Shown piece by piece: positions 8,879 to 17,264 of a DNA stretch of 40,600 nucleotides. The stretch comes from Verrucomicrobiia bacterium (GTDB lineage: Bacteria > Verrucomicrobiota > Verrucomicrobiia > Limisphaerales > DSYF01). Below the pieces are notes generated by a model that had not been told where the DNA came from, did not search any database, and was given only the letters and a program-made list of their open reading frames with translations. Position 1 is the stretch's first letter. Each line of letters begins with the position of its first letter. The stretch is from NCBI GenBank assembly GCA_035765895.1, contig DASTWL010000062.1, positions 1 through 40,600 on the forward strand, read 5' to 3'. The translations under genes were made by a program, and so were the position numbers.

Positions 8879-9973
8879 TCAACCGCGCGCCGTTTTCCGG
8901 GGCAGAGATTTGCCGTCCTGCCAGAGGCTTTCCACCAGAATGCGGCAGGGCGCGGGCGGCTCACCGCGCTCGTTGACGTTGACCAGGCCGACCAGCATCT
9001 CCACCGCGGTGCGGCCAATGGCTTCGCCATTTTGGTTGATGCCGGCGTCCACCGGAATGTCGCTGATGGAAGTGCCGGCCACGGCAATGTCCTCGGGAAT
9101 CCGGTAGCCCAGTTCACGGATGAACGCAGGAATCAGAATGTCCGTCGTCAGCACGGCATCCGGCTTCGCCTTCACCAGCCAACGTCGCAGCGCATCCTTC
9201 ACTTTCCCCGGCTGCCGGTGATACGCCTCCTCCTCCGTGATGAGCAGCGACTTTACACTGCGCAATTTCAACAACTGCTGGGCCGCGTAAAAGCCGCCCG
9301 TGTAATTGCCGCCAATGTTCCGGTCAAGATGGTCGCCCACCACCATGCCGATGCGTTGATAGCCATAGCTGCTGATTTTCTTCAACGCCATCACCGTGGC
9401 GCGCTGCTGGTCGGATGTCACCAAATGCGAATCGGGGCTCGGCACCGACAGGCCGAAGCGAATGATGGAAAACTTGCTCCAGTCGAAGCCGCCCCAATCG
9501 GGCACGGAAGGATGCGGTGGAATCAGGACGCCGCGCACGCCGCGGGTGAGCAGGATGCGCTCGAAGCGCTCGGCCGTGATGTCCGCCGTCCAGCGGATTT
9601 CCTCCAGCCGATAGCCAAATCGTTCCGCCGCCGCCGAAGCGCCCCGCCAGTAGGCATCAAACTCGCGATGCTCGGCCCGGAGCCGATCCGGCTGGTCCCA
9701 GTGATTCAACCAGACCAGTGAACTCTGCACCCGCACTGGCCGCTTGCTGTGGCGATACACCACCAACGACGACAACAGGGGGTCCGGCCGGTAGCCCATC
9801 TGATCGGCCACCTTTTTGATTTGCTCGCGGCGCGGCGCCGGAATGGACGGATGATTCCGGAGTGCGAGTGAAATTGTGACATGGGACACACCGACCCGGG
9901 CCGCCACGTCGCGCAACGTGACCCGCCCAGGCTGTCGGACGGCGGCACCGGATTTGTTTGAATCCCGTTCCAT
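8879..9973 (-). CDS. LacI-family transcriptional regulator
   Basis: A 364-residue regulator. The N-terminal helix-turn-helix and hinge region is unmistakable: VTLRDVAARVGVSHVTISLALRNH at about residues 18-41, then REQIKKVADQMGYRPDPLLS. The rest is a periplasmic-binding-protein-like effector domain with YQRIGMVVGD, PDAVLTTD and IAVAGTSISDIPVDAGINQNGEAIG, the last matching the conserved C-terminal effector-binding segment. The effector is probably a sugar or a lyase/hydrolase product. Immediately downstream lies the GH88 operon, the likely target. ATG 9973 was chosen; the frame extends to TTG 10048, which would overlap the neighbouring gene. A perfect inverted repeat 26 bases upstream of the start may be its own operator. 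Confidence 0.93.
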   Translation of the reverse strand: MERDSNKSGAAVRQPGRVTLRDVAARVGVSHVTISLALRNHPSIPAPRREQIKKVADQMGYRPDPLLSSLVVYRHSKRPVRVQSSLVWLNHWDQPDRLRAEHREFDAYWRGASAAAERFGYRLEEIRWTADITAERFERILLTRGVRGVLIPPHPSVPDWGGFDWSKFSIIRFGLSVPSPDSHLVTSDQQRATVMALKKISSYGYQRIGMVVGDHLDRNIGGNYTGGFYAAQQLLKLRSVKSLLITEEEAYHRQPGKVKDALRRWLVKAKPDAVLTTDILIPAFIRELGYRIPEDIAVAGTSISDIPVDAGINQNGEAIGRTAVEMLVGLVNVNERGEPPAPCRILVESLWQDGKSLPRKTARG

Positions 9974-9998
9974 GGGTGATGCGGCCGGAGCTTGGCGC

Positions 9999-10016
9999 GA
10001 AGCGGCCCACCGCTTC
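9999..10016. repeat. inverted repeat GAAGCGG-CCCA-CCGCTTC before the lacI-type gene
   Basis: Perfect 7-base arms with a 4-base spacer, 26 bases upstream of the regulator's ATG (9973) and 24 bases after the stop of the propeller gene (10041). It may be an autoregulatory operator or a small attenuating hairpin. No run of T follows on the minus strand. Confidence 0.45.
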
Positions 10017-10040
10017 AAGGGCAAACGCGCTCGACGGCAC

Positions 10041-10943
10041 TCAACCAATGGGCTGCATCACCCCAGACCGCTCATCATGCAACAGTCTTAGATCCAATCC
10101 ATCCAGCACCAGCACCCCCTGCAACGAGGAGATCAAATCAGGTTTGCTCCACGACCAAACAATGTCCCCCGCAGGATTGAACTCGAGCAACTGCACACCC
10201 GAATGGCCGTAGCCGGGACCGTGGCCCTGCCAGTTCGCAAGCACCACATCGCCATTGGGCAGCAGTTGAAACATGGCGTAGAAGAATGGACGCACTTGAT
10301 CCGGGACCTGATCCTTGCCGCCGAACTGGCGGAGGATTTTCCCGTTCGTGTCCAGTTCCACCACAAACGCGCCGTAACCCGCCGTCACGAGCAGGTTCCC
10401 GTTCGGGACTCGCAGCGCCTTCCACGCGTGGTAAAAGCCCTCAACTGGAAATTCCCGCAGATATTTGCCGTCGGGCGTCCCCTCCCGGATCCGGTCGTTG
10501 CAGGACATCAGATACGTCCCCTGCCCTGTCTGCCGTATGAGGCGCACATAGTCGCCGGGGAAAACCGCACGCCGCACCTCGCGGTCGCTGGCATCGAGTT
10601 CCAACACCACGACGCCTTTGGTCCCGGCCATGTCCAAACCAGCCATTAGCGTATGCCCGTTGGGCTGGCGTCGCACCGCCGTCACACCGGCGAGGTCCGC
10701 AAACTCTTTCACCACCCGCGCCCGCGCGATGTCAAATTCTGTGTAGCCGTGGTAATGCCCGATCAAAACCCGGCCATCACCAGTCAGCTGCATGTCGCGC
10801 GCCTGGGGATGCCCGATAGGCACGAGCCAATTCTTTGACGCATCGCGTTCGTTTATGTGCAACAGGGACGCGTGGCCTTCGTCGATGGCGAGGAATTCGT
10901 GCTGAATGCATGCCGCGTTCGCTTCGTTCATGAGGAGTTGCAT
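10041..10943 (-). CDS. beta-propeller protein of unknown function (PQQ/arylsulfotransferase-like repeats)
   Basis: A 300-residue protein made of repeated beta-sheet blades. Recurrent patterns are NGHTLMAG, NGNLLVTAG and NGDVVLANW, each at the start of a blade, with intervening V-x-E-L-D turns (VVVLELDAS, FVVELDTNG). This resembles the propellers of arylsulfotransferase-like or PQQ-like proteins and would have 6-7 blades. No signal peptide is visible. The start is ATG 10943, with an in-frame ATG at 10931 as an alternative. It follows the chimeric 139-aa gene after 9 bases and so is probably cotranscribed with it. No reaction can be assigned. Confidence 0.75.
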   Translation of the reverse strand: MQLLMNEANAACIQHEFLAIDEGHASLLHINERDASKNWLVPIGHPQARDMQLTGDGRVLIGHYHGYTEFDIARARVVKEFADLAGVTAVRRQPNGHTLMAGLDMAGTKGVVVLELDASDREVRRAVFPGDYVRLIRQTGQGTYLMSCNDRIREGTPDGKYLREFPVEGFYHAWKALRVPNGNLLVTAGYGAFVVELDTNGKILRQFGGKDQVPDQVRPFFYAMFQLLPNGDVVLANWQGHGPGYGHSGVQLLEFNPAGDIVWSWSKPDLISSLQGVLVLDGLDLRLLHDERSGVMQPIG

Positions 10944-10952
10944 CTATTCCGG

Positions 10953-11372
10953 TTACAGCCCGATGGCTTCGCCATCGCCATCGAGCGATGACAGCAGCAT
11001 GTCACAAACGGTCACCGTGCGAGCTGTCGCGCTCACATGGGTGCACGTTTGGATGACGCCATCGTCGGCGACAATGTGCGAACGGAACCAATGATCAACC
11101 GGCAGCGCCCTCCAGACTTCAGCTAAGTTCAAATCCGCCAGCGCCGCCCGGAACCGGGAATGTTCCACGATGAAAATATCCTCCACGTTGTGCGGGGCGA
11201 CCACCACGCCCCGCATGCGCGCACACGAAAGTAGAATCCACAGCCAGACACGGGTGGAATCGTTCTTCTTTCCGCCGCGCTCCGCCACAGACCGTTGCCA
11301 TTCGGCAGCGTCCACTGGCGTGACAATCATCGCAGCCAAAGTTGCGAGAGCCAACAGGTGCAAGAGTTTCAT
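10953..11372 (-). CDS. truncated chimeric paralogue of the adjacent secreted hydrolase
   Basis: A 139-residue frame with a good signal peptide (MKLLHLLALATLAAMIVTPVDAAEW). Residues about 1-95 align with the N-terminus of the 554-aa hydrolase encoded next to it. Matches include AEWQRSV/ADWQWSQEV, VWLWILLSCARMRGVVV/AFLWIPPNCRRVRAVVF, VEHSRFRAALADLNLAEV/LEHPTFRSTLTELGMAEL and DHW/DTW. After that the sequence (from about HIVADDGVIQTCTHVS to the end) has no match in the neighbour and was not recognised. The copy lacks the whole catalytic part, including the GHS nucleophile motif. It looks like a tandem duplication later fused to other DNA by a deletion. It may still be expressed as a small secreted protein, or be a pseudogene. 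Confidence 0.65.
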   Translation of the reverse strand: MKLLHLLALATLAAMIVTPVDAAEWQRSVAERGGKKNDSTRVWLWILLSCARMRGVVVAPHNVEDIFIVEHSRFRAALADLNLAEVWRALPVDHWFRSHIVADDGVIQTCTHVSATARTVTVCDMLLSSLDGDGEAIGL

Positions 11373-11406
11373 TGTGTCGGCAGCTTGGGTTTCAAATGTT
11401 CAGCGG

Positions 11407-11425
11407 GGCGCGGCGTTTCCGCGCC
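11407..11425 (-). terminator. GC-rich hairpin downstream of the hydrolase gene
   Basis: GGCGCGG-CGTTT-CCGCGCC forms a perfect 7-bp stem with a 5-base loop, 20 bases after the hydrolase stop codon (11445). No T-run follows, so it may be a weak terminator or attenuator between the hydrolase and its truncated copy. Confidence 0.35.
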
Positions 11426-11444
11426 TTGCTCCATCCGTTTCAGC

Positions 11445-13109
11445 TCATTTCGTCAATCGAAAGGTTTGGACCACAGGAACCGCTGACTGCAAACGCGGTG
11501 GAATTGTCCGTCCATATTGCCACGCCACGACGGCAACCTGAACCGGCCACCGCGTGCGGGGTGGCAGCGCAATGAACCGCAGGGTGTTTCCGTCCACCTC
11601 TGCGGGCCCTTCGCGGACATAATAATAGACCGGCACACCCGCATCCGAAGTGGCGTTGAGTTTGAGTTGCTTCGTCCCCGCCGGCTGGTCCGGAACCGGC
11701 GGGAAGTTGAGATGTTGTTCCGCCCCTTCCGTGAGTCGCAGGGGGATGGTCAACAACCCTTGCTGCACGGCGCTCTTGTAATGCGCATCGCCGGGGTGAC
11801 TGGCCAGCAGCCAGATGTCGCCCGCCCGCCGGTCCGCCGCCATGCTCGAGTGGTTGAAGCGAATGGCAAACGTATCGGGCGTCAGTTGCTGCACCGGTCC
11901 GGAAATCCGCGAGAGCACAACCGGGCCGCCCTTGGTGGCGTGCCCCAGCGGCGCTCCATTGGTCAGACCGGTCCATTTGGCCGGATTATTGCCCGGCGGC
12001 ACCGCCTCGAGAAAAGCGCCCCGTAGTTGGAAAGTGAGTGCATCACCCAAGGGCGGTAGCTTGAGAAAAACCTGCGCATGCGTGTTCGGTGTCTGGGGAA
12101 CCACCCTGCCAGCCTGCACAAAGCCGACTAATTGAGGCCGTTTGCCATGCTGGGGATTGAAGCGCTCCGTTGCGCGCGCCATTTCGCGGTCAAAGCACCA
12201 GAACGCCTCTTGGCGGTCGCCGTCATACGCTGCAAAAGGTGATGCGGGGGCGCGTGGCGCTTCATGTGGCCGCCAGCGGTCCACCAACCAGCCACGCTGT
12301 GGATCGACGGGCCTCAATGGGACCAGCCCTGCCGGCGGCATCTCACCTGGCAATCGCTGCTCAGCAGCCTTGCGAATGAACATCGCGAGAAAGCGCACCA
12401 GTTGCCCGGAATAATCAAAATGTCCATGTCCCTCGTCACCCAACAGCGCCACCGGCGCGTCCGGATGCTTCGCCCGAAAGGCCATGGCCGGGGTCAGCCG
12501 GTCTTCCCACCACTCGTATTCCCCCATCACCATCAGCCCTGGAATGCCATCAATACGACGGCTCCCCCAATCCACGTTCGGTCGTCCATTGCCAACAAGC
12601 GTGGTTTGCGGTGCGTCGCCGTGAACCGACAGAATGGCCAGCGTGCGCTCCGGGTTCCACGCCGCAAAATTCCAGGGAAAACTGGCCATGGCGGAATGTC
12701 CAACGACAACGACGGGTGCATCCGCCAGTTCGCCATAGCCTGATTCGGCGGCCAAGGCCTGCAACAAGGCGGCAAACTTGACGTTGGTTTCGGCGTTGTT
12801 GGTCGCGTTCTGCCAGGTGTCGAACGTCGGAGCGATGTAAAGTTCGGCCATCCCCAACTCAGTGAGCGTGCTGCGGAAAGTGGGGTGCTCCAGAATCCCT
12901 TCCTCGATCATGTTGTTCTGACCGAACACAACCGCCCGCACGCGCCGGCAGTTCGGCGGGATCCAGAGAAACGCCCGCGGATGGGCTGCGCCATTTCCCA
13001 ACGTGACGGCGGTCACTTCCTGCGACCATTGCCAATCCGCGGCCAGCGTCGAAAACACGGCTGCGGCGCCCAGCCACAGAATCACCAGCCGATGCGTTAA
13101 TTTCTTCAT
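11445..13109 (-). CDS. secreted alpha/beta hydrolase
   Basis: A 554-residue protein with signal peptide MKKLTHRLVILWLGAAAVFSTLA. The nucleophile elbow is VVVGHSAMASFPWNFA near residue 137, giving the G-H-S-x-x form. MGEYEWWEDRLTP and LLGDEGHGHFDYS near residues 210-235 supply candidate acid and His residues of a triad. The C-terminal 300 residues carry beta-rich modules, with NATSDAGVPVYYYVREGPAEV resembling Ig-like repeats common in large secreted bacterial proteins. It is probably an esterase or deacetylase acting on polysaccharide decorations, but this is inference. A short open frame ends on its start codon (ATGA). A truncated copy follows downstream. Confidence 0.75.
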   Translation of the reverse strand: MKKLTHRLVILWLGAAAVFSTLAADWQWSQEVTAVTLGNGAAHPRAFLWIPPNCRRVRAVVFGQNNMIEEGILEHPTFRSTLTELGMAELYIAPTFDTWQNATNNAETNVKFAALLQALAAESGYGELADAPVVVVGHSAMASFPWNFAAWNPERTLAILSVHGDAPQTTLVGNGRPNVDWGSRRIDGIPGLMVMGEYEWWEDRLTPAMAFRAKHPDAPVALLGDEGHGHFDYSGQLVRFLAMFIRKAAEQRLPGEMPPAGLVPLRPVDPQRGWLVDRWRPHEAPRAPASPFAAYDGDRQEAFWCFDREMARATERFNPQHGKRPQLVGFVQAGRVVPQTPNTHAQVFLKLPPLGDALTFQLRGAFLEAVPPGNNPAKWTGLTNGAPLGHATKGGPVVLSRISGPVQQLTPDTFAIRFNHSSMAADRRAGDIWLLASHPGDAHYKSAVQQGLLTIPLRLTEGAEQHLNFPPVPDQPAGTKQLKLNATSDAGVPVYYYVREGPAEVDGNTLRFIALPPRTRWPVQVAVVAWQYGRTIPPRLQSAVPVVQTFRLTK

Positions 13110-13165
13110 TTTGCCGGATCGCGTAACGCGGCGATCGTCTTGTCGGTGAGGGGCAGCATGCGCAT
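13106..13165 (-). CDS. possible 19-residue leader peptide overlapping the hydrolase start
   Basis: The frame reads MRMLPLTDKTIAALRDPAK and its TGA overlaps the hydrolase ATG as ATGA (13106-13109). An in-frame stop precedes it by two codons. The overlap geometry is that of translational coupling, but the peptide could equally be the last scrap of a lost upstream gene. No homologue was recognised. Confidence 0.25.
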   Translation of the reverse strand: MRMLPLTDKTIAALRDPAK

Positions 13166-13168
13166 CAA

Positions 13169-13386
13169 CTACGCTGACCAGACGGCCGCGGCAACGCTGA
13201 AAGGACTTTCCCTGTAAACTCGCAGTGCGATTCGGCGTCCGGCCGCCGGCAGATCGACGACCATGGCCGAATCATGCAGTTGAATGCAGGGGCGGAACCG
13301 GCCAGGTCGACCGTCCCACCCAGACCGACCGCATGGTTCCGCTTAGGCACGCGGGCGGGAGAATGCAGGCGCTGGCCGGCCGGCTT
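13169..13386 (-). other. gene-free stretch with a possible gene remnant
   Basis: Between the response-regulator stop and the small peptide above, one minus-strand frame ending at 13169 reads plausibly as protein: HDSAMVVDLPAAGRRIALRV, then YRESPFSVAAAVWSA and a stop. It has only a short ATG-initiated part (31 residues from 13264). It may be the 3' end of a decayed gene or chance coding in GC-rich DNA. No promoter or terminator was recognised. Confidence 0.2.
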
Positions 13387-14046
13387 CTATTCTTTGGGCT
13401 GGGCACCCTGCCGGCCGAGGAATTTCATGACCGCCTCGTGGCGCGAGTGCACCTGGAGCTTGTTGTAAATGTGCTGCAAATGGGAGCGCACGGTGTCGAG
13501 GCTGATGCCCATGTGTTCGGCGATCTCCTTGTAAAGATTGCCCTTCGCAAGCTGGGAAAGAATCTCCGTCTCGCGTTTCGTGAGCGCTTCCATTTCTGCG
13601 GATGCTTCCGCGGCACCGAGATGGCGCTGGTGAAAGAACAGCACCACCTTGCGGGCAATCTCCGGCGACATCGGCGACCCGCCCTTGAAGACGTCATGAA
13701 TCGCGCTGACAATCTCCGACGGCCGTGCCCGCTTGAGCAGATAGCCCGTCGCTCCCGCCTGGAGGGAGTTGAAAATCTGCTCGCTGTCCTCATAGACCGT
13801 CATCATGACCAGATGCAGCTTCGGATGACGGATCTTGAGTTCGCCCACCAGCTCGATGCCGCTGCGCCCGGGAAGATTGATGTCCACCAAGGCGACATCG
13901 ACCGCCTCACCCCGGAAGTTCTTCAGGGCCGCCTCCGCACAATCAAACTGCGCCACGCAGCGCAGGCCGGGGGCGTTCTCCAGAATTTCCACGAGCGCAT
14001 CACGCACCGGGGCGTCGTCTTCGACAATGGCTACTCGGATTGGCAT
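13387..14046 (-). CDS. response regulator, NarL/LuxR type
   Basis: A 219-residue two-component regulator. The receiver domain (residues 1-120) shows the acidic pair E9-D10-D11, the phosphoacceptor D55 in LVDINLPGRSG, MMTVYED with the conserved Thr, and YLLKRA with the conserved Lys. The LuxR-type output domain follows near residue 152: LTKRETEILSQLAKGNLYKEIAEH, then DTVRSHLQHIYNKLQVHSR. The gene starts 8 bases after the stop of the sensor kinase, so the pair is a cognate set. It probably binds DNA as a dimer after phosphorylation and controls part of this sugar locus. Targets are not visible; the twin palindromes at 18388 and 27512 are candidates. Confidence 0.95.
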   Translation of the reverse strand: MPIRVAIVEDDAPVRDALVEILENAPGLRCVAQFDCAEAALKNFRGEAVDVALVDINLPGRSGIELVGELKIRHPKLHLVMMTVYEDSEQIFNSLQAGATGYLLKRARPSEIVSAIHDVFKGGSPMSPEIARKVVLFFHQRHLGAAEASAEMEALTKRETEILSQLAKGNLYKEIAEHMGISLDTVRSHLQHIYNKLQVHSRHEAVMKFLGRQGAQPKE

Positions 14047-14054
14047 GGCTCAGG

Positions 14055-17000
14055 TCAGGCGGAGGATGAGGACGGCGCGATGGCCGGCCCGCGGGTTTTC
14101 GGGTCGTGGTTGGGAACCACCGGCAGTTTGACGTGCAGGCAGACCTTCGTGCCGTGACCGGGCAGGGATTCCACGCGACACCCACCACCGATGGCGGCGA
14201 GACGGGCGTTCAGGTTCGCGACCCCGTTGCCGCTGGCCGAGGTGGTCTCGATCACGAAGCCACGTCCGTTGTCCTCAATGATGATTTCGAGATCCCCAGC
14301 GGTTACGTTGAGCTTCAGCCAGACCTCGGTGGCTTGGGCGTGCTTGGAGACATTGTTCAGGGCTTCCTTGCAGGCGAGGAAAAGGTGGTGGCGAAAGTGG
14401 GTGGGCAGCGGAAGGTCCGGAATCATCAGGGGCAGATTCTGCCGGCAGCGCGTGCTCGAAGGGCGGAAAAATTCGTTGGCGTAGTGGCTGAGGTAATCAA
14501 CAAAATCGGGCAGCGAGTCCTTGCGCGGGTTCACCGCCCAGACGATTTCGTCCAGTGAACGGATCGCCGCCCGCGAACTGTCGGCCAGCCGGACCAGGCG
14601 TTCGCCCGCCTTGCCCGATTTGGCCGCATCGCCAACTTCGTCGGCCACCATTTCGCTGAGGAAGGCCATCTGGGTCAGCCGGGCGCCAAGGTCGTCATGA
14701 ATGTCGCGGGCAATGCGCATCCGTTCCTGTTCCACGGCGCGCGCCTGCTCCAGGGTTCTTAGTTTGCGGCGCATCTTCTGCACGTAACGATAGCGGACGC
14801 CGCTGGCCACCAGGCCGCCGAACACCAGCAGAGCCGCGGCGCGGAACCACGCGGTCTGCCAGCAGGCGGGCGTGACCTCGAAGGGAATGGAAACGGGCCC
14901 CTCGTTCCAGATCCCCTCCCGGTTGCAGGCTGTGAATCGGAAGACATATTTTCCCGGGGCCAGCCGCGGATAGGAGGCGCTGCGCGCCGGGCCGTCTTCA
15001 ATCCAGTCCGCCTCCAGCCCCACGAGTTGATGCCGGAAGTGAACCTGCTCCGGGGCGTTGAAACTGGGCGCGGTGAATTTGAAATCCAGTTTGCGGTAGC
15101 CGTAGGCAAATTTCAGGTTGAAGCGATTCGTCACCGCCTGGTCGTCCAGCAGGATCTTTTCCAGCACGGGCATCGGGGGAGGCGTATTCGTCGGAATGAC
15201 CGCGGGATTCACAACCACGGCGCCCTTGCTGGTGGCAAACCAGATGGCGCCCGAACGAGTCTGCCACACCGAGGGTTGGTAGCCGCCGATGCACTCCATG
15301 TTCGCCAGGCCGTCGTCCTTGCCATAACGGATGGCGCGGAAGCGTGCCTGCCGGCCGTCGGCAAACTCCTCCAAATCGCGCTGGCTCACGCGGACAATTC
15401 CCCGGTCCGAACTTAACCAGAAGAACCCCAGGCCATCGTCCACGATGCTGGAAATGGCGTCGTCAGCCAGCCCGTGTCGCATGTCGGCAAAGACGAACCG
15501 GCCCTGGCGCAACCGTCCCAGGCCGCCGCCCAATGTGCCAATCCACAAATCTCCATTGGGCGTGAAATGCAGCGCTCCGATGGAAGCGCCCGGCAAACCG
15601 TCCGCCGTCCCATAATGAGTGAAGCGTGTGCCATCGTAACACCACAGTTCACCGCCGATGGTTCCCAGCCACAAGTTGCCGCGCGCATCGTCGGCCATGG
15701 ACCAGATGGCATCATGGGGCAGGCCCTGATCAGCAAACTGTTGCGGGGGCGTGAACGCCCCTTCGGACAGCCGGGCCAGGCCGTCGGGCAGACAGCCCAC
15801 CCACAGGCGACCCTGCGCATCCTGATGCAGGGTTCGGATCTGCCGGTTCCGAAATTCCCGCGAATTGCCCACCCGCACGGGCATGCCCGCCTCAACGGAA
15901 TAGAGTCCCCAGCCGACGGTGCCAACCCAGACCCCGCCGCCCGGCTTGGGCAGCACGCAGGTCGTGCCAATGTTCGTAAAGCCGGCCACGCTCTCCAAGC
16001 CACCGGCCGCCGTCCATTTCAGCAACGCGGGTCCCTGGCCAGACAACCAGATGTCTCCGTTCGCGGCCTCGCACACGGAGCGCAAAACGGATTGGGGCAG
16101 CCCCTCCCGCACCGTCAACGTGTGAAATATTCTCGGCTGCAAACGACTCACCCCACCCCCCTCCGTCCCCACCCAAAGGTTGAGCTCGGCATCCTCGAAA
16201 ATCGACTGGATCCGGTGCGACGAACTGAACTCCAGGATGAACTGCTGACCCGACCGGCGAAACAGGTCACCGTGCGGCGTGCCGATCCAGAGGGTGCCCG
16301 CGTGGTCCTCGAACAGCGTCGGCTGGTCGTTCGGCTTGACGGGTGAGCGGAAGGTTTCAACGGGCTGATTGGATTCCGGGGAAGGCAGCTTTTCCAACGC
16401 AGAGCCGGCGCTCACCCACAGGCCACCGCGACGGCCCGGGCACAGGACCACGGCGGCACCAGGGATTACCGCAACGTTGGTGGCCGCGCCTTCCGCCAAC
16501 TGGCCATACGCATTGCCCTGCGCGAACCAGAGCGTTCCCTGGACGTCCCGCACCAGTTGAATGGCGCCGGAGATTCGCTCGCCCCGAAACAGCGCGACGG
16601 GATGCACCCGGTCCTCCGCATCCACCCACGAAAGACTGCCATCCTGGCAACCCACCCAGACCGTTCCGCGCAGGTCCTCGCAGAGGGTGCTGACCGTCGG
16701 ATGCGGCAGGCCGTTGCGACTGTCGATGACCGTGAAGCCGTTGCCATCATACCGGATGATCCCGGCCGTGCCGGTGCCAATCCACAAGCGCCCGTGCAGA
16801 TCAGTGTAAAGCACGCGGCTCCGCGCCCGGGTGAAACCGGCATAAAAGTCGCCCTCCATGCGCGTGAACGTGACGCCGTCGAAGCGAACCACCCCAAAGG
16901 GCGTTCCGAGCCACAAATAACCATCCGGCGTCTGGTTGATGGAGATGACCGTGTTGCGCGGGAGGCCATCATCAGTCTGCCACGTCCGGGCCCAATATCC

Positions 17001-17153
17001 GGCGTCGTCCAGCACGCCGTCGCTGCCCGGACTGCTGAACGCGCCCGGCCCCAGCAGCCATCCGAACGCAAGAATGGCCGCCCAGCAACGCGTGCGGTTG
17101 AAAGCGGGGTGAGGCAACGGAACAAGATTCGATGAAGCGCGCACAGCCGTCAA
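14055..17153 (-). CDS. sensor histidine kinase with two periplasmic Reg_prop propellers and Y_Y_Y domain
   Basis: A 1032-residue membrane sensor. After an N-terminal hydrophobic segment (AAILAFGWLLGPGAF) there are about 14 repeats of the form G-x-L-W-[LIV]-G-T-x-x-G, consistent with two seven-bladed propellers. Examples are GYLWLGTPFGVVRFDG, GRLWIGTGTAGIIRYDG, GTLWIGTPHGDLF and GDLWIGTLGGGLGRL. A Y_Y_Y domain (HFRHQLVGLEADWIEDG ... SYPRLAPGKYVF) and a transmembrane helix (AAALLVFGGLVASGV) precede the kinase. The HisKA_3 dimerisation helix has RIARDIHDDLGA with phosphoacceptor H819, and the ATPase has NNVSKHA and EDNGRGF. Family members sense oligosaccharides in the periplasm. The start is unusual: TTG 17153 or GTG 17144, with no ATG until far inside. 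Confidence 0.93.
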   Translation of the reverse strand: MTAVRASSNLVPLPHPAFNRTRCWAAILAFGWLLGPGAFSSPGSDGVLDDAGYWARTWQTDDGLPRNTVISINQTPDGYLWLGTPFGVVRFDGVTFTRMEGDFYAGFTRARSRVLYTDLHGRLWIGTGTAGIIRYDGNGFTVIDSRNGLPHPTVSTLCEDLRGTVWVGCQDGSLSWVDAEDRVHPVALFRGERISGAIQLVRDVQGTLWFAQGNAYGQLAEGAATNVAVIPGAAVVLCPGRRGGLWVSAGSALEKLPSPESNQPVETFRSPVKPNDQPTLFEDHAGTLWIGTPHGDLFRRSGQQFILEFSSSHRIQSIFEDAELNLWVGTEGGGVSRLQPRIFHTLTVREGLPQSVLRSVCEAANGDIWLSGQGPALLKWTAAGGLESVAGFTNIGTTCVLPKPGGGVWVGTVGWGLYSVEAGMPVRVGNSREFRNRQIRTLHQDAQGRLWVGCLPDGLARLSEGAFTPPQQFADQGLPHDAIWSMADDARGNLWLGTIGGELWCYDGTRFTHYGTADGLPGASIGALHFTPNGDLWIGTLGGGLGRLRQGRFVFADMRHGLADDAISSIVDDGLGFFWLSSDRGIVRVSQRDLEEFADGRQARFRAIRYGKDDGLANMECIGGYQPSVWQTRSGAIWFATSKGAVVVNPAVIPTNTPPPMPVLEKILLDDQAVTNRFNLKFAYGYRKLDFKFTAPSFNAPEQVHFRHQLVGLEADWIEDGPARSASYPRLAPGKYVFRFTACNREGIWNEGPVSIPFEVTPACWQTAWFRAAALLVFGGLVASGVRYRYVQKMRRKLRTLEQARAVEQERMRIARDIHDDLGARLTQMAFLSEMVADEVGDAAKSGKAGERLVRLADSSRAAIRSLDEIVWAVNPRKDSLPDFVDYLSHYANEFFRPSSTRCRQNLPLMIPDLPLPTHFRHHLFLACKEALNNVSKHAQATEVWLKLNVTAGDLEIIIEDNGRGFVIETTSASGNGVANLNARLAAIGGGCRVESLPGHGTKVCLHVKLPVVPNHDPKTRGPAIAPSSSSA

Positions 17154-17264
17154 TCCATGAAGCCACCCGACGTGCCTGCGGATTGCCTGTTCAGTTTGGC
17201 GGACGCGACAAAATCATGGGGCGAACCCGGCGCGCACCGCCTTCGTCCAGCCGGCGCGCCGCAG

